NCBI RefSeq assembly: GCF_019933235.1
Contig: NZ_CP082945.1
Span: 62,001 to 126,000 of the forward strand
Source of the DNA: Streptomyces angustmyceticus
GTDB lineage: Bacteria; Actinomycetota; Actinomycetes; Streptomycetales; Streptomycetaceae
Reading direction: 5' to 3'
Length of the DNA: 64,000 nucleotides
The notes below the pieces were generated by a model that was not told the DNA's origin, made no database searches, and saw nothing but the letters and a program-made list of their open reading frames with translations. The position numbers and the translations under genes are program-made. This document shows positions 24,163 to 33,869 of this stretch, in pieces. Each line of letters starts with the position of its first letter. Positions within the stretch are counted from its first letter, which is position 1.

Positions 24163-27100
24163 GTGCGGATCGGGATGCTGGGCCCCTTGGAGGTGCGCGG
24201 GGACGACGGCGGGGTGGCCGACGTGCCGGGCGCGCGGTTGCGCGGACTGCTGATCGCCCTCGCGCTCAAGCCGGGCCAGGTGGTCCCGAAGGAGTCGCTC
24301 GTCGACTGGATCTGGGGCGAGCACCCGCCCGCCGAGGCGGCGAACGCCCTGCAGCGCCTGGTCTCCCGGCTGCGAAAGGCGCTGCCGGACGGGGTGGTCG
24401 AGGGGCGGACGGACGGCTACCGGTTGCGGGTGGCGCCCGACGCCGTCGACGCCGTGCGGTTCGAGCGCCTCGTCACCGCGGGCCAGGGCTGCGCCGGGAA
24501 CACCTCCCGGCGGGTGCGGCTGCTGCGCGAGGCTCTCGGGCTGTGGCGCGGTGCGGCCCTCCAGGACGCCGGGCTGCAGGGCAGTGCCGCGTGCGACGCC
24601 GCGGCCGGCCGGTTCGAGGGGTTGCGGCTGACCGCGACGGAGGAGCGGGCCGACGCCGAGATCGCCCTCGGGCGCGGTGCGCAGCTGGTCACGGAGCTGA
24701 CCGATCTGGTGGCCGCGCATCCGCTGCGGGAACGGCTCGTGGCCGCGCTGCTGCGCGCCCTCGCCGCGGCCGGTCGCGACAGCGAGGCGCTGCTGGTGTA
24801 CCAGCGCACCAGGGAGGCCCTGGCCGGCGAGCTGGGTGTCGATCCGTCGCCGGAGCTGGCCGCGCTGCATGCCGCCCTGCTGCGGGGCGAGTTGGGGCGG
24901 CGGGCGGAGGACCGCAGGACCAACCTGCGCAGCGAGCTGACCAGCTTCGTCGGCAGGGACGGCGATGTCGCCGCGGTCCGTGAGCTGATGGCCGAACACC
25001 GGCTCACCACGGTGACCGGGCCGGGCGGTGCGGGGAAGACCAGGCTGGCCACGGAGACCGCGCGCACGCTGGTCGGCGAACTGCCGGACGGGGCCTGGCT
25101 GGTGGAGCTCGCCGCCATCGGCACGGACGGCGACGTGGCGCGGTCCGCGCTCACCGCTCTCGGCCTCCGCGACGCCCTGCTCGGCGGAGCGCCCGGCGCG
25201 GAGCTGACGGACCGGCTCATCGCCGCCGTCCGCGAGCGGGAGGCGCTGCTGATCCTGGACAACTGCGAGCATGTGATCGACTCCGCCGCGGTGTTCGCCG
25301 ACCGGGTGCTCGGGGAGTGCCGGCGGCTGCGGATCCTGGCGACGAGCCGGGAGCCGCTCGGCATCACCGGGGAGGCGCTGTGGCCGGTCGAGCCGCTGGC
25401 CCTGCCGGCGGGGAACGCGGGACCGGACGAGATCGCGTCGGCGCCCGCCGTCCGCCTGCTGCGCGACCGGGCCCGAGCGGTGCGCAGGGATCCGGCGGCC
25501 GACACCTCCACGCCGGCGACGTTGGCACGTGTCTGCCGGGCGCTGGACGGGATGCCCCTGGCGATCGAACTGGCCGCGGCCCGGCTGCGCACCCTGTCCC
25601 TCGACCAGCTGGCCCACCGGCTCGACGACCGGTTCCGGCTGCTGACCGGCGGCAGCCGCACCGCGCTGCCGCGGCACCGGACCCTGCGCGCGGTGATCGA
25701 CTGGAGCTGGGAGTTGCTCACCGACGCCGAGCGGGCGGTCCTGCGCAGGCTCGCGGTGTTCTCCGGCGGGGCGAGCCTGGAAGCGGCCGAACGGGTCTGT
25801 GCGGGCGAGGGGGTCGAGCAGGAGCAGGTGCTCGACCTGCTCACCACGCTCACCGAGAAGTCACTGCTGCGCGCCGACGGCGACGGCGACGGTGACGGCG
25901 ACCCGCGCTACCGCATGCTCGGCACGATCAAGGAGTACGCCGCGCAACGGCTCGCGGAGGCGGGGGAAGCCGACCGGACGCGCCAGGCCCATCTCGCCCA
26001 CTTCACCACGCTCGCCGAGACCGCCGAACCGCACCTGCGCCGCGCCGAACAGCTGCAGTGGCTGGCCGTGCTCGGGGCCGAGCACGACAACATCGGCTCG
26101 GCGATGCGTGGCGCGCTCGCGGCGGGCGAGGCGCAGGCGGCGATGCGGCTCGCCGCGGGCGCGGGCTGGTACTGGTGGCTCAGCGGCCACAAGACCGAGG
26201 GCAGGGAGCTGATCCTCGCGGCCACCAAGCTCCCCGGCGAGGTGACCGATGAGGACCGGGCCACCTCGTACGCCCTGCTCTCGATGTTCGTGAACTCCGG
26301 GCGGGGCGACGAACACCAGGCGGCGGAGTGGATCCACCAGGCGTACCGGTTCAGCCGGCGCAGCCGCCGCAGCCACCCGCTGATGGGGTTCGTCGCCCCG
26401 CTGGAACGCATGCTCCGGGCGCCGGACGCGGCCCTGACCGCGTTCGAACCGCTGCTGGCGGACGCGGACCCCTGGGCGCGTGCGCTGGCCCGGCTGCACC
26501 TGGGCAAGATGCGGATCGTGCTCGGCCAGGGCGGACGGGAGGCGGACGCGTACCTGGAGAGGGCGCTCGCCGAGTTCCGGGTGCTCGGTGAGCGGTTCGG
26601 GATCTGGTTCGCGCTGACGGAGCTGGCGGACCGGGTGGCCGTGCGCGGCGAGTTCGCCCGCGCGTGCGCGCTCTACGAGCAGGCGATCGCGGCCGTCACC
26701 GAGGTCGGTGCCACCGAGGACGTCCTCCGCATGCGGTCCCGCCAGGCGCAGCTCTGCCGGCTGCTGGGCGACGAGGACGCCGGCGCGGCCGCCCTCGCCG
26801 AGGCCGAGCAGTGCGCGCAGCGGGTCACCTGGCCGGACGCGCTGGCCGAGCTGGCCCTCACGAAGGCCGAACTCGCCCGGTGGCGCGGCGATGCCGAGGA
26901 GGCGCACCACCAACTCGGCGTCGCGACGGCCGCATTGGGCGCCGAAGCGGAACGCGCGGACATCCGCGCGGTGGCCCACGACCTGCGCGGCTACCTCGCC
27001 GACGACCTCGACGAGGCGCGCGCGCACCGCGCCGCGGCCTGCGAGGCGGCGTCCGAGGCGGGACACGCGCCGCTGATCGCGCTGGTGCTCGTCGGGGTCG

Positions 27101-27318
27101 CGGACCTGGCGCAGCGCCGCGACGAACACGAGCAGGCCGCGCGGCTGCTCGCCGCGAGCGCGGGCGTACGCGGACTCCAGGACCGCTCCCACCCGGACGT
27201 GGCGCGTATCGAGCAGACCGCCCGCCGCCGTCTCGGCGAAGCACGGTTCGCCGAGGCGACCCGGGAGGGGACCCTGACCAGCTGGTCCCAGCTGGTCGAG
27301 GTCACGCTCGCTTCGTGA
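24163..27318 (+). CDS. SARP/AfsR-type regulator with NB-ARC ATPase and TPR-like domain
   Basis: A 1051-residue regulator. Residues 1-95 form the OmpR-like winged helix of SARPs (IGMLGPLEVRGDDG, ALKPGQVVPKESLVDWIWG). Residues about 100-250 are the bacterial transcriptional activator domain. An NB-ARC ATPase follows, with Walker A TGPGGAGKTRLA and Walker B LLILDNCEHVID, then ATSREPLGI. The last 400 residues are helical repeats of TPR type. It starts at GTG. Such large SARPs activate antibiotic gene clusters in Streptomyces in response to unknown signals. The target is unknown; neighbours are the ABC exporter upstream and a convergent P450, and the nucleoside cluster is 6 kb away. Confidence 0.92.
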   Translation: MRIGMLGPLEVRGDDGGVADVPGARLRGLLIALALKPGQVVPKESLVDWIWGEHPPAEAANALQRLVSRLRKALPDGVVEGRTDGYRLRVAPDAVDAVRFERLVTAGQGCAGNTSRRVRLLREALGLWRGAALQDAGLQGSAACDAAAGRFEGLRLTATEERADAEIALGRGAQLVTELTDLVAAHPLRERLVAALLRALAAAGRDSEALLVYQRTREALAGELGVDPSPELAALHAALLRGELGRRAEDRRTNLRSELTSFVGRDGDVAAVRELMAEHRLTTVTGPGGAGKTRLATETARTLVGELPDGAWLVELAAIGTDGDVARSALTALGLRDALLGGAPGAELTDRLIAAVREREALLILDNCEHVIDSAAVFADRVLGECRRLRILATSREPLGITGEALWPVEPLALPAGNAGPDEIASAPAVRLLRDRARAVRRDPAADTSTPATLARVCRALDGMPLAIELAAARLRTLSLDQLAHRLDDRFRLLTGGSRTALPRHRTLRAVIDWSWELLTDAERAVLRRLAVFSGGASLEAAERVCAGEGVEQEQVLDLLTTLTEKSLLRADGDGDGDGDPRYRMLGTIKEYAAQRLAEAGEADRTRQAHLAHFTTLAETAEPHLRRAEQLQWLAVLGAEHDNIGSAMRGALAAGEAQAAMRLAAGAGWYWWLSGHKTEGRELILAATKLPGEVTDEDRATSYALLSMFVNSGRGDEHQAAEWIHQAYRFSRRSRRSHPLMGFVAPLERMLRAPDAALTAFEPLLADADPWARALARLHLGKMRIVLGQGGREADAYLERALAEFRVLGERFGIWFALTELADRVAVRGEFARACALYEQAIAAVTEVGATEDVLRMRSRQAQLCRLLGDEDAGAAALAEAEQCAQRVTWPDALAELALTKAELARWRGDAEEAHHQLGVATAALGAEAERADIRAVAHDLRGYLADDLDEARAHRAAACEAASEAGHAPLIALVLVGVADLAQRRDEHEQAARLLAASAGVRGLQDRSHPDVARIEQTARRRLGEARFAEATREGTLTSWSQLVEVTLAS

Positions 27319-27420
27319 GCGGGGCGACCGCCCGTGGGCAACGCATCGTGGCACAGCCGCAACGCAACGCTCCTCATCGCAACGCCGCGCATCGCAGCGA
27401 GTTGATCGGCACCGACGCCC

Positions 27421-27438
27421 GCACCGGTTCGCCGGTGC
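27421..27438. terminator. short hairpin between the SARP and P450 genes
   Basis: GCACCGG-TTCG-CCGGTGC is a perfect 7-bp stem with a stable TTCG loop. It lies in the 132-bp gap of two convergent genes, 12 bp beyond the P450 stop. It is a plausible bidirectional terminator without a T-tract, as is common in Streptomyces. Confidence 0.5.
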
Positions 27439-27450
27439 CCGGGACCGGCT

Positions 27451-28677
27451 CTACCGGGCCGCCTCCGTCCAGGTGACCGGCAGCTCGTGGACGCCGTAGA
27501 TGTTCATGTCGGTCCTGAGCCTCACCTCGTCGGCGGGGAGGGCGAGTTCGAGGGTCGGGAAGCGGCGCAGCAGTCCGTCGAAGCCGGCGCGCATCTCGAT
27601 TCGGGCCAGTTGCTGGCCGAGGCACTGGTGGACACCGTGGCCGAAGGACAGGTGGCCGCGGGCCGTGCGGCGGACGTCCAGGGTGTCGGGGTTGTCGAAG
27701 CGCAGGGGGTCGCGGTTGGCGGCCAGCAGCGAGACGACGACGGTCGATCCCTTGCCGATCGTCTCCCCGCCGAGCTCGATGTCCTCCGTGGCGTAGCGGT
27801 AGAAGATGTCGGCCACGGACAGGTAGCGCATCAGCTCCTCCACGGCGCCGGGCAGCAGCTCCGGGTGGGCGCGGAGTTCGGCCAGCTGGCCGGGGTGCTC
27901 CAGGAGCGCGAAGGTGCCCAGCGCCAGCATGTTGGCGGTGGTCTCGTGGCCCGCGAGCAGCAGCAGGAAGGCGATGCCGGTGAGCTCCTCGACGGTCAGG
28001 TCGTCCTGGCGGGCCAGGTCGGACAGGATGTCCTCGCCGGGGGTGGCGCGTTTGCGGGTGACCAGTTCGGCGAGGTAGGTGGTGAGCGCGCCGTACGCGG
28101 CCATCTTCTCGTCGAGCGGCTGGTCCTTGACCAGGAACTTGGCGGAGTTGACCTGGAAGGTTTCCCGGTCCTCGTAGGGGACGCCGAGCATCTCGCAGAT
28201 GACCAGCGAGGGCACCGGCAGCGCGAACTCCTTGACCAGGTCGACCGGCGGGGCGAGGCGCGCCATCGCGTCGAGTTGCCGTTCGACGATGTCGTGGATG
28301 TGCTCTTCGAGCATCTTCATGCGCTTGACGGTGAAGGCGCCGGTGAGCCGGCGCCGCAGCCGGGTGTGGTCCGGCGGGTCCATGGCGATGAACAGGCCCG
28401 GCACCTGCGGGGAGGGTTCGGTCGCGACGGGCATGCCGGGGGTCTCGTACGGCACGTGCAGCACGCCGATGTCCTGGCGGGAGCTGAAGCGGGTGTCGGC
28501 CATGAGCCGGCGGACCGCCTCGTAGCCGGTGACGAGCCAGCCCTCGTGGCCGTCGGGGAAGAGCAGGGGACTGACCGGCCGGGCCTCGCGCAGCCGGGTG
28601 AGGTCGCGGGGCGGGTCGAAGGGGCCCGCGTCGCGCTCCATGGGGAGGCCCTGCGGGACGGGAACCGTTCGGCTCAT
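27451..28677 (-). CDS. cytochrome P450 (CYP105-like)
   Basis: A 408-residue soluble bacterial P450. Visible signatures are the I-helix oxygen-binding motif AGHETTAN, the K-helix ExxR (EELMR), and the haem loop FGHGVHQCLGQQLAR with Cys352 as the haem ligand. The C-terminal pattern and the DPPDHTRLRRRL helix resemble the CYP105 group, which oxidises varied substrates including macrolides and xenobiotics. No ferredoxin gene is adjacent. The ATG at 28677 has GAAAGGA upstream; the frame continues to 28848 but without family sequence. It is downstream of a FUSC-type membrane protein on the same strand (157 bp gap). Confidence 0.92.
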   Translation of the reverse strand: MSRTVPVPQGLPMERDAGPFDPPRDLTRLREARPVSPLLFPDGHEGWLVTGYEAVRRLMADTRFSSRQDIGVLHVPYETPGMPVATEPSPQVPGLFIAMDPPDHTRLRRRLTGAFTVKRMKMLEEHIHDIVERQLDAMARLAPPVDLVKEFALPVPSLVICEMLGVPYEDRETFQVNSAKFLVKDQPLDEKMAAYGALTTYLAELVTRKRATPGEDILSDLARQDDLTVEELTGIAFLLLLAGHETTANMLALGTFALLEHPGQLAELRAHPELLPGAVEELMRYLSVADIFYRYATEDIELGGETIGKGSTVVVSLLAANRDPLRFDNPDTLDVRRTARGHLSFGHGVHQCLGQQLARIEMRAGFDGLLRRFPTLELALPADEVRLRTDMNIYGVHELPVTWTEAAR

Positions 28678-28834
28678 CGGTGTTCCTTTCGTGGCGGTGA
28701 CGGCCACGATTGCCGACGGGCCTGACATGGCGCTGACACGGCTCTGACACCGGCCGTGCCGGGGCACATGGCCGCTGCAAAGGCGTGGTCCGTGGGTGCC
28801 GGGGCTGCGCCGGCCGGGCGGTGGCGGCAGTTGT

Positions 28835-30073
28835 CTATCGCGCCGCATCCGTGGTGCGGCGTCCCGGTCGGCCCAGGCGCAGCCGGCCGCGCAGCTTGTC
28901 CACCAACGGGTACTTCTCCCGCTGCTCGCGGGCCTGGCGGTTGAGCTCCTCCACGAGCCGCTCGGACCGCTTCGTCACGTCCAGCTCGTCCAGGATGCGA
29001 TCGATCTCGGCGAGCAGCGCACCGTGCAGCTGCCACTGCCGCGGATGTTCCTGTACCCCGTCGAGCAGCAGGTGCGCGACGGTCTCGCGGCTTGCGCGGC
29101 TGGCGGCGAGTTCCTCGCCGAGCCGTTCCTCGGCCTCCTCCGCGTTGGCGCTGACCTGGGTGGTGATGAGGACCGCGAAGCTCTCGACCGCGCGGGCCAT
29201 GTGCCGGAACAGCTCCCGCAGGGCGGTGCCGAGGGCCGGTGGGAAGAGCGGCTCGTCGATCCGCGCCTTGGCCAGGTCGGTCAGGGTGCGGCACACCGTA
29301 CGGAGCACCACCGCGGAGATCTCCAGGGTGTCCAGCCCGGTGCGCAGGACGACGCGGGACAGCAGGCCCTCCTTGACCCGGGGGTTGAGCCGGAGGCTGT
29401 CCTCCGCCTGCCGGAGTGCCGCGTCCACCTGCACGATGTCGTGGTCCAGCTGCCGCGCCTCGTGCAGCCGGGCGGCCGCTTCCGCCACGGGCGTATGGCC
29501 CGTCACCTCGTCGCCGAGGCTCAGCAGCAGCCGTCGCATCCGGGCGGCCAGGCCCTCGATGGCCGCACTGGCGGGCTGCACCCACAGGGGCGGTACGAAC
29601 AGCATGTTGAAGAGCAGTCCGACGACCGCCCCGATCAGCGTCTCCAGCACCCGGTCCCAGGCGGTCGCGGCCACCCGCGTCGTGGTCACCCCGAGCACCA
29701 GCATCGCGCTGATCGCCACCTCGGGCACGAACTCGCCCGCCCGGACGAAACGCCCGATGACCAGCGACGCGAGAATGATCAGCCCCAGGCTCCACCAGGT
29801 CAGGCCCACCAGGGAGCTGAATCCGATGGCGATGACCACGCCCACCACGACGGCGTTGACCCTGCGCACGCTCGTGGTGAGGGTGGTGTACAGGGTGACC
29901 TGGACGACGAGCAGGGCGGTCAGGGGTGCCGTCAGCGGCGCCGGTTCGCTGCTCAGCAGCAGGGCGACGACGTAGGAGATCACGGCGGCCACGGTCGAGC
30001 GGAGCGTCTGGGCGACGACGGGCTCGCTGTGCCATCGAACGAGATCCAGCAGGGGATCGGTAACTTCGCGCAC
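28835..30073 (-). CDS. FUSC/aromatic acid exporter-like membrane protein
   Basis: A 412-residue protein. Residues about 20-170 contain six hydrophobic helices (for example VAAVISYVVALLLSS, then VVGVVIAIGFSSLVGLTWW), and the C-terminal 230 residues are soluble and helical, rich in Glu and Arg. This is the layout of the aromatic acid exporter/fusaric acid resistance-like family, half of the duplicated form. The start is taken as the GTG at 30073 because GGAGGGG lies about 7 bases upstream and the first membrane helix follows soon; the open frame continues to 30487. Role: probable efflux or cell-envelope function, substrate unknown. Confidence 0.82.
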   Translation of the reverse strand: MREVTDPLLDLVRWHSEPVVAQTLRSTVAAVISYVVALLLSSEPAPLTAPLTALLVVQVTLYTTLTTSVRRVNAVVVGVVIAIGFSSLVGLTWWSLGLIILASLVIGRFVRAGEFVPEVAISAMLVLGVTTTRVAATAWDRVLETLIGAVVGLLFNMLFVPPLWVQPASAAIEGLAARMRRLLLSLGDEVTGHTPVAEAAARLHEARQLDHDIVQVDAALRQAEDSLRLNPRVKEGLLSRVVLRTGLDTLEISAVVLRTVCRTLTDLAKARIDEPLFPPALGTALRELFRHMARAVESFAVLITTQVSANAEEAEERLGEELAASRASRETVAHLLLDGVQEHPRQWQLHGALLAEIDRILDELDVTKRSERLVEELNRQAREQREKYPLVDKLRGRLRLGRPGRRTTDAAR

Positions 30074-30212
30074 CCTCTGTCCCCTCCCCCGTTCCGCTCC
30101 CGGGGCATCATTCGTTGCGGTGAATGCCCCACACGCCGTCACCCGGGCCGGCCGCCCTGGAGAGCGACCGCCCCGGCGTCTGTCCCCGGGCCGGCGCGGG
30201 CGCCGCAGGAGG

Positions 30213-31826
30213 TCAGGCCACGGTGACCACGACCGAGTGCCACCCGGAGGCGCCGTCGGGGACGGGGCGGGCGCGCTTGTCGGTCTGGGTGTAGCCGGTG
30301 CGGTCGGTGGCCCGCACTTCGAGGGTGCGGGTGCCCGGTGTGGCCGGCCATTCCCACGACCACTGCCGCCAGGTGTCGACCGGCCCCTCGGCGGCCAGTT
30401 CGGCCCGCCGCCACGCCCCGCCGTCGACGCGGACCTCGACGCGGTCGATCCCCTTGTGCTGGGCCCACGCCACGCCGGCCACGACAACGGTCCCGGCCCT
30501 GACGTTCGCGAACGGCTTGGGGGTGTCGATGCGGGACTCCGTCTTGACCGGAGCCTCGGCGGCCCAGTCGCGCCTGACCCAGTACGGGTCGTACGCGTCG
30601 AACGTCGTCAGCTCGATGTCCCGGATCCACTTACAGGCCGAGACGTAGCCGAAGAGGCCGGGGACGAGCATCCGTACCGGGAAGCCGTGCGCGAAGGGCA
30701 GCGGTTCACCGTTCATGCCGACGGCGAGCAGGGCGTCGCGCCCGTCCATCACCGTCTCGACGGGCGTGCCGAGGGTCATACCGTCCACGGACCGGGCCAC
30801 GAGCTGATCGGCAGGGCCGCCCTTCGACGGCGGCCGCACACCGGCTTCTTCGAGCAGGTCGGCGAGCCGTACGCCGAGCCAGCGGGCGGTCCCGACGTAG
30901 GACCCGCCGACCTCGTTGGACACACACGTCAGGGTGATGTCCCGTTCCACCAGCGGCCTGCGGAGCAGTTCGGGGAAGCCGAGGGTCAGCGGCCTGCTGA
31001 CGCCCTGGCCGTGGATGCGCAGTTTCCAGCTGCCGATGTCCACACGGGGCACGGTGAGCGCCGTGTCGACCCGGTAGAAGTCGGCCGTGGGCGTGGTGAA
31101 CGGACTCAGCCCCGGCAGTCTGAGATCCACACCGCGCGGCAGGGCGGGCGCGGCGGAGGCGGGCGGGGGAAGCTCGACCGTGGCCCGCGAGGCCGCTGCG
31201 TTCTGCGCTCCGGCGGCGTTCAGCCGACGCCCCAGGAACCCCGCACCGGTGGAGACGGCTGCCATTCCGGCCACACCGACGACGAATCCTCTGCGGTCCA
31301 GGCCCCAGCCCGACACCGTTGACCGGGGTGCCGGGGGTGCCGAGGGTGCCGAGGGTGCCGGGGGTGCCGCGTCCGGGCCGGTCAGTCGGCCGACGAGCGC
31401 GAAGAGCACCACCGCGGCCACGAGGGCCCCCGCCACGGACGGCACGGCGTCCAGTGGGCTGGTGGAGTCCGGCCGCCCGGTCGCGGCCAGTGCGCCCACG
31501 ACGCCGAAGAGCAGCACACCGGCGGAGGCCGCCCCGCGGAAGCGGAGCGCCGCGGCACCGAGGGTCGCGGCCAGGACGGCGAGCACCGTGAGGATGCCCA
31601 GTTGCAGCATCAGCTTGTCGTTGGTCCCGAAGTTCCGGATCGCCCAGTCCTTGACCGCCGACGGCGTACGGTCGATGGCCGCCCCGCCCACCGCCGTAAC
31701 GGGACTGGCCTCGGGCCGCACCGCCACCGCGGCCAACTCCGCGACGGCAAGCGCCGCATACCCGGCAGCCAGGCCGCTCAGCGCAGCCGCGGCCACGGGG
31801 AGAAAGGTCTTCCGTCGCGCACTCAT
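30213..31826 (-). CDS. membrane-anchored molybdopterin-dependent oxidoreductase (sulfite oxidase family)
   Basis: A 537-residue protein. About five N-terminal hydrophobic segments (residues 10-185, including a second, Tat-like RRGFVVGVAG) precede an extracytoplasmic sulfite-oxidase-type domain. The molybdenum-ligating cysteine is in TLTCVSNEVGG (about residue 302), and the dimerisation Ig-like domain forms the end (TRTLEVRATDRTGYTQ). Such YuiH/YedY-like proteins repair or oxidise sulfur compounds at the cell surface. The ATG at 31826 lies only 5 bases after the -10 element of a predicted ECF promoter, so the mRNA may be leaderless. Its promoter matches those before the fasciclin and peroxiredoxin genes. 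Confidence 0.88.
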   Translation of the reverse strand: MSARRKTFLPVAAAALSGLAAGYAALAVAELAAVAVRPEASPVTAVGGAAIDRTPSAVKDWAIRNFGTNDKLMLQLGILTVLAVLAATLGAAALRFRGAASAGVLLFGVVGALAATGRPDSTSPLDAVPSVAGALVAAVVLFALVGRLTGPDAAPPAPSAPSAPPAPRSTVSGWGLDRRGFVVGVAGMAAVSTGAGFLGRRLNAAGAQNAAASRATVELPPPASAAPALPRGVDLRLPGLSPFTTPTADFYRVDTALTVPRVDIGSWKLRIHGQGVSRPLTLGFPELLRRPLVERDITLTCVSNEVGGSYVGTARWLGVRLADLLEEAGVRPPSKGGPADQLVARSVDGMTLGTPVETVMDGRDALLAVGMNGEPLPFAHGFPVRMLVPGLFGYVSACKWIRDIELTTFDAYDPYWVRRDWAAEAPVKTESRIDTPKPFANVRAGTVVVAGVAWAQHKGIDRVEVRVDGGAWRRAELAAEGPVDTWRQWSWEWPATPGTRTLEVRATDRTGYTQTDKRARPVPDGASGWHSVVVTVA

Positions 31827-31831
31827 GACGG

Positions 31832-31861
31832 GAGTTCGGAGCACCGGCGGCAACGGATTGG
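31832..31861 (-). promoter_or_regulatory. predicted ECF sigma promoter of the molybdopterin oxidoreductase
   Basis: On the minus strand, CCAATCC (31861-31855), a 16-base spacer, and CGAACTC (31838-31832). The same -35 and the same spacing occur at 34153-34182 and 34954-34983. Transcription would start at about the ATG of the gene. Confidence 0.65.
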
Positions 31862-32317
31862 CACCGCCGGAATGGGACCCTCCACGGGGACCCCGGGCTC
31901 CTCAGACGGACCACGGCGACTTCCACAGAGGCTCCCTGACCGCGCCACGGCCGCCAGGACAGCCTGTCCCTGCACGCCCAAATAGGCGTGCGTGCACCCT
32001 GGTTGGTCGACCAGACTGCCTCCATGCAGCACGAGGAAGAGCAACCGCTCTCCGGCGGGAACGTCAGTACCAGCCCTGGGCCACACTCTGGAAGGAAGGC
32101 CACGGCGACATCTGGCGCACCGACGCCGCCTACATCGAGCAGCGGCAAGAAGAGTGGACACGCGCCCTGCTGACCGGCTGACGCACCTCAGGGACCGGCT
32201 TCCCAAGAACCGGCTCCCCAGGGACGGGCCGCATCAGCAGCGAGCCACGCCGGGAGCGGCCGGCACCGCCCATCGCCCCACCCCCACGTTCCGCTCTCCG
32301 TCGCATAATCGACGACC
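31862..32317. other. 456-bp region with a coding-like remnant only
   Basis: This is the non-coding space between the oxidoreductase promoter and the hypothetical gene at 32318. Apart from the remnant at 32062-32181, no open frame has convincing composition, and I see no terminator or RNA gene. Confidence 0.45.
32062..32181 (+). pseudogene. possible 3' remnant of a gene
   Basis: A 39-residue open stretch ending in TGA reads like real protein (YQPWATLWKEGHGDIWRTD, then a Gln/Glu-rich helix) but has no start codon or ribosome site near it in frame. It may be the end of a deleted gene. The family is not recognised; chance is possible. Confidence 0.25.
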
Positions 32318-33127
32318 ATGGGGGACATGAGGTTCTCGAACTCGCCGGAGCCGAGCGAGCACTACATCTTCGGTGACAGCCGGACGATGGTGCTGGAGTG
32401 CGGAATTCAGTGGGATTCCCTGCCCGAGCGGAGTCCCGTCGAGCGGGAGCGGACGGCTGCTCACCGCGCCGTCCGGGCGCTGGCCGCGCTGTGCGAGGGG
32501 CTGATCAGGCCCACGACCTTCGGCGTGACCAGAAGCTGGGTGGACGAGCACCCCATGCCGGTGGACGGCGTTCCGCCACGGTGGAACTGGTGGATGAAGA
32601 CCCCGCAGTCACCGCCTGACGCCCACTCACGCTACGTGGACCCCCAGGTCATGGAGGCAACGACGCTGGACGAGCGGACGATGCTCACCCTCGTCGACCG
32701 GGTACTCGACGACCCGTGTGAGACTCCCGAAGGCACGCGCCTGGCCTGGGACGAGATGGTCGTGGACCACACCTGGGCCCGACTGTCCGAGCCCGGCCGT
32801 CACATCGAGAACGAGGAATTGCGTATCGATGACCACGACAGCAAGGCCCGTCGCGTCCTCATCCCACTTGACCGTGTGCACGGCGACCTATGGGTGACCG
32901 TGCCGGAGACCATGGTGTGGTGTCCGTTCCTGCTGAGAGTGGACAGGTCCTGCGGCACGGCCCACCCCGACGGACTCGACTATGACGAATTCATCGAGCT
33001 GACGATCGACGTCAACTGGTCATTCTGGTGGCACCCCGGGGAGGGGCGGGCCATGCTCGATCGAGCGGTGAACCGAGTACGTCGGCAAGGGTGGCGCCAC
33101 GCGCACCCGCCAGCCAGCCCCCGGTGA
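32318..33127 (+). CDS. hypothetical protein, 269 residues
   Basis: I do not recognise this protein. It is acidic and Trp-rich (PPRWNWWMKTPQSP, then VNWSFWWHPGEGRAML), with no signal peptide or membrane helix, so it is likely cytoplasmic. Base composition is slightly lower in GC than its neighbours, which hints at acquisition. An alternative ATG at 32327 would remove only three residues. It converges on the fasciclin gene with a strong hairpin between. Several histidines and aspartates are spread without a known motif. Confidence 0.6.
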   Translation: MGDMRFSNSPEPSEHYIFGDSRTMVLECGIQWDSLPERSPVERERTAAHRAVRALAALCEGLIRPTTFGVTRSWVDEHPMPVDGVPPRWNWWMKTPQSPPDAHSRYVDPQVMEATTLDERTMLTLVDRVLDDPCETPEGTRLAWDEMVVDHTWARLSEPGRHIENEELRIDDHDSKARRVLIPLDRVHGDLWVTVPETMVWCPFLLRVDRSCGTAHPDGLDYDEFIELTIDVNWSFWWHPGEGRAMLDRAVNRVRRQGWRHAHPPASPR

Positions 33128-33140
33128 AGGGTTCACGGCC

Positions 33141-33176
33141 CGTGCGCCTGCCTCGCATCCACGAGGCAGGCGCACG
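33141..33176. terminator. bidirectional terminator between the convergent genes
   Basis: A perfect 15-bp stem (CGTGCGCCTGCCTCG and its complement) with a 6-base loop CATCCA. It lies between the stop at 33127 and the fasciclin stop at 33216. No T-tract follows. Confidence 0.85.
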
Positions 33177-33215
33177 CGGGAGCCGGCACGCCTGATCCCC
33201 CCTCTAGCTCTAGAC

Positions 33216-33869
33216 CTACTGCTTGGGGAGCAGGACGGAGTCGATGATGTGGACGGTGGCGTTGGCGGTCTGCACATTGCCGCAGACGACCTTCGCGGAG
33301 TCGTCGACCATGTACGACTCGCCGGAGCCGGACGTGGTCAGCTTGTTCTTCGCCAGGGTGTCGAAGGAGCCGTCGGCGAGCTTGTCCGGCGAGATCTTCT
33401 CGCCGACGACATGGCCCGTGAGGATCTTGGTCAGCATCGCCTTGTCGGCGAGGACCTTGTCGAGCTGGGACTTGGGAATCTTGCCGAAGGCATCGTTGGT
33501 CGGTGCGAACACCGTGATGTTCTTGGCGCTGTTGAGCGTGTCGACCAGACCCGCCTTCTTCACCGCGGTCACCAGGGTGGACAGGGCCGTGTTGTTCGAG
33601 GCGGCGGTGGCGACCGGGTCCTTTGCCATGCCGTCGAAGCTGCCCTTGCCGTCCTTGGGCACCGACGCACAGGCCGGGCCGAACGGCGTGGCCATGGCAG
33701 CCGTGCCGCTGTCGGCACCGCTGTCCTTCGACGGCTTCGAGGCGGTCGAGGACGTGCCGGACGCCTTGGCCTTGCTGTCCATGTCGCTGGAGCAGGCGGC
33801 CAGCGCGATCGGCAGGACCGCCGTGGCGGTGACGGCGAGGGCGGCACGACGGAAACGCAGGGTGCTCAC
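33216..33869 (-). CDS. fasciclin-domain lipoprotein
   Basis: A 217-residue secreted lipoprotein. The signal peptide ends in the lipobox IALAAC (Cys about 26), followed by a Ser/Lys-rich linker and one fasciclin (FAS1) domain of about 140 residues with the H1 box ITVFAPTNDAFGKIP and the H2 box ATVHIIDSVLLPKQ. It resembles mycobacterial MPT70/MPT83, whose genes are controlled by the ECF factor SigK and sit beside similar redox genes. It starts at GTG with TGGAGA upstream. A predicted ECF promoter lies 284 bp upstream of the start. Role: surface adhesion or envelope sensing, inferred. Confidence 0.9.
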   Translation of the reverse strand: MSTLRFRRAALAVTATAVLPIALAACSSDMDSKAKASGTSSTASKPSKDSGADSGTAAMATPFGPACASVPKDGKGSFDGMAKDPVATAASNNTALSTLVTAVKKAGLVDTLNSAKNITVFAPTNDAFGKIPKSQLDKVLADKAMLTKILTGHVVGEKISPDKLADGSFDTLAKNKLTTSGSGESYMVDDSAKVVCGNVQTANATVHIIDSVLLPKQ

